Origin: JACCZZ01 sp044227805
GTDB taxonomy: Bacteria; Bacteroidota; Bacteroidia; Chitinophagales; UBA10324
DNA length: 19,250 nt
Direction of reading: 5' to 3'
Assembly (NCBI GenBank): GCA_044227805.1
Contig: JBGAWA010000087.1
Coordinates: 1 to 19,250 of the forward strand
Part shown: positions 14,745-19,250 of the stretch, one piece after another
Numbering within the stretch: the stretch's first letter is position 1
Layout: every line of letters starts with the position of its first letter
Made by a program: the position numbers and the translations under genes
Notes under the pieces: generated by a model
Told to the model about the DNA's origin: nothing
Databases searched by the model: none
What the model saw: the letters and a program-made list of their open reading frames with translations, nothing else

Positions 14745-15130
14745 GAAAATGACTATTTACGATGTTCTGGACCATTCAAAAACGGCCGTTTAATCGAATA
14801 GTATCAATTAGCTAACCGAATTTCTCTGAGTTGAAGAGGTTTTACGATATACTGACAAATGCACCGGTCAGAAAACAGGCTTCTAAGATTCAATCTGGTG
14901 ATTCATACAAAGACGAATAATTTCAAGCATCTCCATTGTATACGATTACGAATTAGCAATTATTTACAGTTCACTTTGCCGCCATTTTTGAGACAAGTTT
15001 CAATGCTAGAATATTGGGGCGACAAATTAAATCGCAGTGATCGTAAGAAGACAAGAACCGCAAATGCGAATGCCTCTCTTTCAGAATTCACTTTTTTTTG
15101 TTAGAAATATTGGCTGCTTCTTCTGAGGCG
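14745..15130. other. Intergenic stretch without a supported gene
   Basis: About 390 bases between the small ORF and the repeat region. A plus-strand ORF (14859-15104, 81 residues) has no recognisable domain and lies opposite to every other gene, so it is not called. The stretch contains one perfect 12-base palindrome (AAACGGCCGTTT, 14780-14791) and otherwise nothing I can name. Confidence 0.5.
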
Positions 15131-15176
15131 CTCCGCCGTTAATGTTCTCTGTTGCCGCTGTTGGTAATCTGTTGAG

Positions 15177-15219
15177 TTGTTGGTCTTTGCCTCGCGCAGG
15201 GCTCAAAGAAGACCAACAA
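15177..15219. repeat. Inverted repeat / hairpin, 11-bp perfect arms
   Basis: TTGTTGGTCTT (15177-15187) and AAGACCAACAA (15209-15219) are perfect inverted copies separated by 21 bases. The loop itself can pair further (CTTTG with CAAAG, CCT with AGG). It has no T-run on either side, so it is not a normal terminator. The right half of this element (from 15189) is repeated at 17484, but that copy lacks the left arm. Confidence 0.75.
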
Positions 15220-15227
15220 TAGCGCAG
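15189..15227. repeat. 39-bp direct repeat module, copy 1
   Basis: This copy matches 17484-17522 at 34 of 39 positions, beginning GCCTCGCGCAGGGC and including GAAGACCAACAA. It lies directly next to the 51-bp repeat copy at 15226-15276. At the other end of the secreted-protein gene the two modules occur in the reverse order. Confidence 0.8.
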
Positions 15228-15276
15228 AATTTCTCATGCGTGCCGCACGTAAAAAAAGCGCTCCCGATGTGAGAGC
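15226..15276. repeat. 51-bp direct repeat, copy 1 (downstream of the secreted-protein gene)
   Basis: This copy matches 17413-17463 in the same orientation at 49 of 51 positions; the inner 44 bases differ at only one. It starts AGAATTTCTCATGCGTGCCG and includes the first arm and loop of the terminator at 15254-15282. With its partner it brackets the whole gene at 15321-17369. Confidence 0.9.
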
Positions 15277-15282
15277 GCTTTT
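15254..15282 (-). terminator. Intrinsic terminator of the secreted-protein gene
   Basis: AAAAGCGCTC (15254-15263) and GAGCGCTTTT (15273-15282) form a 10-bp perfect stem with a 9-base loop, flanked by A-runs on the left and T-rich sequence on the right, so it can work on both strands. For the minus-strand gene ending at 15321 it lies 39 bases downstream and is followed by a T-run. It would stop transcription before the S10 promoter. Confidence 0.85.
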
Positions 15283-15320
15283 AGTTTTTGGTCTTATGTC
15301 TTACGTGTTTACAATTGCAT

Positions 15321-17369
15321 CTATTGCTGAATCACCATCTGCTTCGTATCAATCATTTTCCCATCCACATACAACGTATAAGAGTAAGTTCCGCTTGAAA
15401 GAGTTCCTGCATCAATACTCAAATGATCTTCATTGCAAGAAACAGGAATTACACTCACCACTTCACCCAAAGAAGTATTCGTGATCATAATAGATGCATC
15501 GTGACAGTTTTTTGGAATGCGGAAAGGGATGAGCGTTGAGTTGTCGAATGGGTTGGGGATGTTTTGGCCGAGCAGTGTTTCGGGTTTGGAGTTTATAGTT
15601 TTTAGTTCGGCGAAGCCATTGTTCATTGCGGAATTCGGATCGCCGACGGGTCGGGACAGGTTTTGGGTTACGGATTTTTCCAACGAGGAAATTCTTGCTT
15701 CTAGGTTTGCGTTCTGTAATTTCAAAACTACATTCACTTTCTTTAATTTTTCCAACTCGGTATTTTGTCTTACGTCTTCTATCTTAAGTCCTTCGTCTTT
15801 TGAAGAAAGTTCCTGTACAGCCTTCACCAACGGCACCACAAACTCAGCATACCGCAAACCATACACATCATGATCATTCTTCGGTGCATCAACACCTGAG
15901 AAATCGTAGCCCACTTCTCCGGCAGCTTTCTCCACGTCCTGTGCGATGAAACCGCTGTACACAATTTTTTCTTTTGCGGCAATGGCAGCTTCATCTTTGG
16001 GTTGCGCTATTACTTTTCCATTGGCATCCTGTAAGGGCGGCATGTCTCTTCTTAAAAAATGATCTGCACCTGTAATATCCAGTGTGTAGGTTACCGGTTG
16101 CAGTTTGTTGATGAACTCCAGTCCTTTCACATTGTCTTTCACATTCTTCTTGAACCTTCCATCGCTGATGTTGCTCCAATTTGTATATCCGCCGATGCTG
16201 GTGATAGTGTTATCTCCGATTCGAACCTGATTGCTTGCGGTAATTAATGCATCCGCGCCAAAAGCAGAGCTCCGATCGTAATTCCCGGCATTCGGAGTGG
16301 CATTATAGCCAATAGCACTATTGTACGAACCCGTGGTGTTGAAAATAAGTGCAAACCAACCCATTCCGCTGTTGTATGCACCAGTAGTGTTGGAAGCAAC
16401 TGCATTAGCACCATCCGCCGTATTGTAATATCCTGTAGTGTTGGAATAAAGCGCTGAAGATCCATTCGCAGTGTTTGCACTGCCATCAGTGTTAGAATAA
16501 AGCGCTTGCAATCCGTTGGCAGTATTAGCACCGCCCGTGGTGTTGGAATAAAGCGCTTCCTCTCCGTGAGCAGTATTGTAAATACCGGTGGTATTTTGAT
16601 AAAGCGCATCTAAACCGGTGGCTGTGTTTTTATAACCGGTAGTATTTGCACTCAGTGCATTGAGTCCAACGGCAGTGTTGTTATAACCGGTGGTATTTGC
16701 ATGGAGCGCTTTCCATCCATCAGCGGTATTGGATAGTCCGGAAGTGTTGGAATAAAGTGATTGGTATCCAGTTGCTGTATTGTAGGAGGCAGAGGAGTTG
16801 GCAAACAGTGCACCATTACCCACGGCAGTGTTATATGCACCTGTATTGGCAGTGTTGCCTGTTAAGCCGATGAAAGAATTTCCCGTGCCTGTTGCATCCA
16901 CTACTTTTGAAGCGCCGATGTAATAGCTTCCGGCAGCGTAAATATTTTTCCAGTTCAGGGCAGCAGAACCAAGATCGATTGAATTGGTGCTTGCCGGTAG
17001 CAAATCAGCATTTACGGCAGTAGGTGCTGTGAGGTTGTTGAGTGATTTGTTGGCTCCTCCTTTCGGAGTTACCGCCGACCAGGCACCTCCATCATAATAA
17101 TAAAACCCGGGAGTGTTGTTGGTTTGGTAAATGAGCAGTCCGGTGGCGGGAGTTCCTATCAAATCACGCTGTGATTTGGTCATGCGCGGAATAAGCATTC
17201 CTTTGGAGGTAGAAGTTATGTCGAGCAGTGATGACGTGTTTGGCGTAAGCGTACCGATGCCGGCAGCACCGGTGGTTGGAAAAGTATTTGTCTGCGAAAA
17301 AACCTGCTGTGCTGCAAAAAGAAAACTGAAAGCAAGAAAAAGTTTTACTCCAGGTGGAAGTGTTTTCAT
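15321..17369 (-). CDS. T9SS-secreted repeat protein with S74-type intramolecular chaperone domain
   Basis: This 682-residue protein is probably exported and attached to or released from the cell surface; its ligand is unknown. Order of parts: signal peptide (about 1-25, hydrophobic core FLAFSFLFAAQQ, likely cut at VFS-Q); a segment common in Bacteroidota surface proteins (SLLDITSTSKGMLIPRMTKS, then FYYYDGGAW, to about 100); ten tandem 17-residue repeats (179-348, pattern xNTAxGxxALxxNTTGx); an S74/endosialidase-type chaperone domain (about 399-520: SDGRFKKN, YSGFIAQDVE, YGLRYAEFVVPLVKAVQEL); a coiled coil (about 537-567); and a type A T9SS sorting domain (about 599-682, LGQNIPNPFDNSTLIPFRIP, ending KMIDTKQMVIQQ). 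Ser402 and Lys407 match the Ser-Lys spacing of the self-cleaving dyad in this domain family. It has its own terminator and is flanked by direct repeats. Other S74 proteins are phage tail fibres, but no phage gene is near. Confidence 0.88.
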   Translation of the reverse strand: MKTLPPGVKLFLAFSFLFAAQQVFSQTNTFPTTGAAGIGTLTPNTSSLLDITSTSKGMLIPRMTKSQRDLIGTPATGLLIYQTNNTPGFYYYDGGAWSAVTPKGGANKSLNNLTAPTAVNADLLPASTNSIDLGSAALNWKNIYAAGSYYIGASKVVDATGTGNSFIGLTGNTANTGAYNTAVGNGALFANSSASYNTATGYQSLYSNTSGLSNTADGWKALHANTTGYNNTAVGLNALSANTTGYKNTATGLDALYQNTTGIYNTAHGEEALYSNTTGGANTANGLQALYSNTDGSANTANGSSALYSNTTGYYNTADGANAVASNTTGAYNSGMGWFALIFNTTGSYNSAIGYNATPNAGNYDRSSAFGADALITASNQVRIGDNTITSIGGYTNWSNISDGRFKKNVKDNVKGLEFINKLQPVTYTLDITGADHFLRRDMPPLQDANGKVIAQPKDEAAIAAKEKIVYSGFIAQDVEKAAGEVGYDFSGVDAPKNDHDVYGLRYAEFVVPLVKAVQELSSKDEGLKIEDVRQNTELEKLKKVNVVLKLQNANLEARISSLEKSVTQNLSRPVGDPNSAMNNGFAELKTINSKPETLLGQNIPNPFDNSTLIPFRIPKNCHDASIMITNTSLGEVVSVIPVSCNEDHLSIDAGTLSSGTYSYTLYVDGKMIDTKQMVIQQ
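16326..16835 (-). repeat. Ten tandem 51-bp coding repeats
   Basis: Within the secreted-protein gene, residues 179-348 are ten consecutive 17-residue units, each 51 bp, with an incomplete eleventh after them. Units in the middle are very similar as DNA; for example GTGTTGGAATAAAGCGCT recurs at 51-base intervals around 16438-16560 on the plus strand. The unit length is a multiple of three, so gain or loss of units keeps the frame. Confidence 0.9.
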
Positions 17370-17412
17370 GGCACTATTTTTTTAGGTGAAAAAATGCACA
17401 TCACAATATAAA

Positions 17413-17463
17413 AGAATTACTCATGCGTGCCGCACGTAAAAAAAGCGCTCCCGGTGTGAGAGC
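17413..17463. repeat. 51-bp direct repeat, copy 2 (upstream of the secreted-protein gene)
   Basis: This is the partner of 15226-15276 (49 of 51 identical), 2187 bases away and in the same orientation. It contains the left arm and loop of the terminator (AAAAGCGCTCCC, GTGTGAGAGC), but after position 17463 it diverges, so the right arm is cut short and the stem is broken. It lies 44 bases before the gene start, in the region where its promoter should be. Confidence 0.9.
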
Positions 17464-17483
17464 ACTCCGCCGTTGACTACTAT

Positions 17484-17522
17484 GCCTCGCGCAGGGCCCA
17501 ACGAAGACCAACAACGGTGCAG
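17484..17522. repeat. 39-bp direct repeat module, copy 2
   Basis: This copy matches 15189-15227 at 34 of 39 positions. Just before it is CTCCGCCGTT (17465-17474), which also occurs ahead of copy 1 at 15131-15140. So three short modules are shared by the two intergenic regions, with a changed order. Confidence 0.75.
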
Positions 17523-17556
17523 TTTCCGGTGCGAATTCAACAATACCTCCAATAAA

Positions 17557-17582
17557 AAAGCCCTCCGGAATCAGAGGGCTTT
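17557..17582 (-). terminator. Intrinsic terminator after fusA
   Basis: AAAGCCCTC (17557-17565) and GAGGGCTTT (17574-17582) form a perfect 9-bp stem with an 8-base loop. In the minus direction it begins 23 bases after the fusA stop and is followed by a T-rich run (TTTATT). It would end the fusA transcript, so fusA is not co-transcribed with rpsJ here. Confidence 0.88.
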
Positions 17583-17604
17583 ATATTCTTTTAACTAAAA
17601 ATTG

Positions 17605-18546
17605 TTATGCTTCCGCCTTCACTTTTCCTTTGGCCTTTGAAACCACTTCTTCCGTGATCGCAGCAGGAGCAGGCGCGTAGTGTGAAAACTCCATAATAGA
17701 AGTTGCACGGCCTGAAGTGATAGTACGCAATTGCGTTACATAACCAAACATTTCAGACAAGGGCACTTTGGCCTTAATCACCTGCGCATTGGCCTTCATT
17801 TCCATAGATTCAAGGTGGCCACGGCGGCGGTTCAAATCACCCACCACATCACCGGTGTATTCTTCCGGGGAAACAATTTCCACTTTCATGATGGGTTCTA
17901 ACAGGATCGGATTGGCTTTGGCGCACACTTCTCTGAATGCATACTTGGCGCAAAGCTCGAAGGCCATCTGGTCCGAGTCCACATTGTGGTAGCTTCCGTC
18001 ATACAGCGTTACTTTCAAATCATCCACCGGGAAACCGGCCAAAACACCTGCAGACATTGCTGCCTGAAAACCTTTTTGCACTGGCGGGATAAATTCACGC
18101 GGAATAGCGCCTCCAAAAACTTCATTCACAAACACCAATCCTTTTTCGCCTTCACCTACGGGTCCTACTTCTACATGTATATCGGCAAATTTACCACGGC
18201 CGCCGGTCTGCTTCTTAAATACTTCGCGGTGTTTAATGGTTTTGGTAATGGTTTCCTTATAAGCAACCTGCGGAGCTCCCTGGTTACATTCTACTTTAAA
18301 CTCACGTTTCAACCTGTCCACGATAATTTCGAGGTGCAATTCACCCATTCCACTGATGATGGTCTGACTGGTTTCATCATCCACTCTTACTTTGAATGTA
18401 GGATCTTCTTCCGCAAGCTTTGATAAAGCATTGCCTAATTTATCCACGTCAGCCTGCGTCTTGGCTTCTACAGCGATAGAGATTACAGGATCAGGGAATT
18501 TAATGGTTTCGAGAATAATGATGCTTTTCATCACACAGGGTATCAC
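17605..18546 (-). CDS. fusA: Elongation factor G, C-terminal fragment (after frameshift)
   Basis: EF-G is the GTPase that drives ribosomal translocation and, with RRF, ribosome recycling. This frame encodes domains III-V: IILETIKFPDPVISIAVEAK, LSKLAEEDPTFKVRVDDETS, QTIISGMGELHLEIIVDRLK, GAPQVAYKETITKTIKH, DGSYHNVDSDQMAFELCAK and LEPIMKVEIVSPEEYTGDVV, ending with an Ala/Lys-rich tail. The GTG at 18546 is only the first start codon in this frame; real homology begins at about 18517, directly continuing the frame of the neighbouring fragment. Two bases appear to be missing near 18520: the usual DEKxPIILE is broken after DEK. It is either a sequencing or assembly error or a damaged copy. Confidence 0.93.
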   Translation of the reverse strand: MIPCVMKSIIILETIKFPDPVISIAVEAKTQADVDKLGNALSKLAEEDPTFKVRVDDETSQTIISGMGELHLEIIVDRLKREFKVECNQGAPQVAYKETITKTIKHREVFKKQTGGRGKFADIHVEVGPVGEGEKGLVFVNEVFGGAIPREFIPPVQKGFQAAMSAGVLAGFPVDDLKVTLYDGSYHNVDSDQMAFELCAKYAFREVCAKANPILLEPIMKVEIVSPEEYTGDVVGDLNRRRGHLESMEMKANAQVIKAKVPLSEMFGYVTQLRTITSGRATSIMEFSHYAPAPAAITEEVVSKAKGKVKAEA

Positions 18547-19250
18547 CAGTACGAATTTCCTTGAATCCTACCGCGGCGCCAATATCTCCTGCTTCAATCA
18601 CATCAATCGGATTTTGCTTGTTGGCATGCATCTGGAAAATGCGGGAGATACGCTCTTTCTTATCGGTGCGGGTATTCAAAACATACGAACCGGCATTGAG
18701 CGTACCGGCATACACGCGGAAGAAGGCAAGACGACCCACAAAAGGATCGGTCATGATCTTAAAAGCCAAAGCGGTAAAGGGTTCTTTTGCATCCGGTTTA
18801 CGGAAAATTTCTTCTTCGGTATCCGGATTGATTCCTTTTACGGCTTCGAGATCCATCGGTGAAGGCAGGTAAGTAATTACTGCATCGAGCATGGCCTGAA
18901 CACCTTTATTCTTAAAGGAAGAACCACACAGCATTGGTATGATAGCAATATCGATGGTTGCCTTGCGAATGGCCTCCATGACTTCATCCACCGTCAATGA
19001 GTTAGCATCTTCCAGGTATTTTTCGAGGATCTTATCATCGTAAGAGGCTACTGCTTCAATCATGATGGAACGGTATTCATCCACCAGTTCCTTCATGTCT
19101 TCCGGAATCGGAATTTCCTTGAATCCTACCGCGGCGCCAATATCTCCTGCTTCAATCACATCAATCGGATTTTGCTTGTTGGCATGCATCTGGAAAATGC
19201 GGGAGATACGCTCTTTCTTATCGGTGCGGGTATTCAAAACATACGAACCG
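18500..19250 (-). CDS. fusA: Elongation factor G, middle fragment (partial, frameshifted)
   Basis: The frame is open to the window edge and ends at a premature TAA at 18500. It encodes the end of the G-domain insert and domain II: PIPEDMKELVDEYRSIMIEA, IPMLCGSSFKNKGVQAMLDA, VITYLPSPMDLEAVKGI, FTALAFKIMTDPFVGRLAFF and GDIGAAVGFKEIRTGDTLCD. After DEK (about 18524) the homology moves to the other frame. The first 46 codons at the edge do not fit the protein order: they repeat, exactly at the DNA level, the later domain II segment (SYVLNTRTDKKERISRIFQM to GFKEI), immediately before PIPEDM. The G1-G5 GTPase motifs lie outside the window. Confidence 0.92.
   Translation of the reverse strand, partial: GSYVLNTRTDKKERISRIFQMHANKQNPIDVIEAGDIGAAVGFKEIPIPEDMKELVDEYRSIMIEAVASYDDKILEKYLEDANSLTVDEVMEAIRKATIDIAIIPMLCGSSFKNKGVQAMLDAVITYLPSPMDLEAVKGINPDTEEEIFRKPDAKEPFTALAFKIMTDPFVGRLAFFRVYAGTLNAGSYVLNTRTDKKERISRIFQMHANKQNPIDVIEAGDIGAAVGFKEIRTGDTLCDEKHHYSRNH
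18553..18692. repeat. 140-bp exact direct repeat, internal copy (in fusA)
   Basis: This copy is identical base for base to 19111-19250 in the same orientation. It encodes the domain II segment from SYVLNTR to GFKEI and is in its proper place in EF-G. The distance between copies is 558 bases, exactly 186 codons. Confidence 0.97.
19111..19250. repeat. 140-bp exact direct repeat, edge copy (in fusA)
   Basis: This second copy of 18553-18692 runs to the last base of the window, so its true length is unknown. It is out of order for EF-G, lying before the PIPEDMKEL segment. It may be the end of an in-frame 186-codon tandem duplication or a looped assembly end. Confidence 0.97.

Noticed and set aside
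14859..15104. Plus-strand ORF of 81 codons in the intergenic region
   Set aside because: It has no recognisable domain, faces against all other genes, has no promoter or leader, and its composition looks random.
16326..16835. CRISPR-like regular repeats
   Set aside because: The 51-bp units have no unique spacers and are in-frame protein repeats inside an open reading frame.
15321..17369. Prophage remnant, suggested by the S74 tail-fibre domain
   Set aside because: There are no other phage genes, and the protein has a signal peptide and a T9SS sorting domain, which tail fibres lack. S74 domains are common in Bacteroidota surface proteins.
17370..17400. Promoter of the secreted-protein gene
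   Set aside because: TATATTGT lies in this region on the minus strand, but it misses the TAnnTTTG consensus and no good minus-33 element is at the right distance, so it is not called.
1..19250. tRNA, rRNA, riboswitch and insertion-sequence genes
   Set aside because: I saw no cloverleaf, rRNA segment, riboswitch-like conserved core, transposase or integrase in the window.

Overview
The window is a ribosomal-protein gene cluster of a member of the Bacteroidota, all on the minus strand, so the biological reading direction is from the right edge to the left. Reasons for Bacteroidota: a type IX secretion (T9SS) C-terminal sorting domain; a TAnnTTTG-type promoter before rpsJ; A-rich start regions mostly without Shine-Dalgarno sequences; and the order secY-map-infA-rpmJ-rpsM-rpsK-rpsD-rpoA. 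The Bacteroidetes-style secreted protein would fit a Chitinophagales- or Saprospirales-like lineage, but the genus cannot be told from the sequence.

Layout in transcription order. (1) 19250-17605: the 3' two thirds of fusA (EF-G), broken by a frameshift near 18520 and carrying a 140-bp exact repeat whose second copy ends at the window edge. An intrinsic terminator (17557-17582) follows it. (2) 17604-14432: a region not normally found between fusA and rpsJ. It holds a 682-residue secreted protein (signal peptide, ten 17-residue repeats, S74-type intramolecular chaperone domain, coiled coil, T9SS sorting domain). The gene is bracketed by 51-bp near-identical direct repeats and has its own terminator. 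A 32-codon membrane-peptide ORF follows, then a good Bacteroidota promoter. (3) 14431-1: S10-spc-alpha clusters: rpsJ, rplC, rplD, rplW, rplB, rpsS, rplV, rpsC, rplP, rpmC, rpsQ, rplN, rplX, rplE, rpsN, rpsH, rplF, rplR, rpsE, rpmD, rplO, secY, map, infA, rpmJ, rpsM, rpsK, rpsD and the first 74 codons of rpoA.

The S10-spc-alpha part works as one production unit: ribosomal proteins of both subunits, the translocon pore SecY, the methionine aminopeptidase that trims nascent chains, initiation factor IF-1 and the RNA polymerase alpha subunit. It is ordinary in content and order. I found no internal intrinsic terminators, and gaps are 2 to 118 bases.

The unusual part is the fusA-rpsJ junction. 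A probable cell-surface protein gene sits inside one of the most conserved gene neighbourhoods in bacteria, insulated by terminators on both sides and flanked by repeated modules, one copy of which contains a damaged version of that gene's terminator. The fusA anomalies may be assembly or sequencing artefacts, because they lie at the window end and EF-G is essential.
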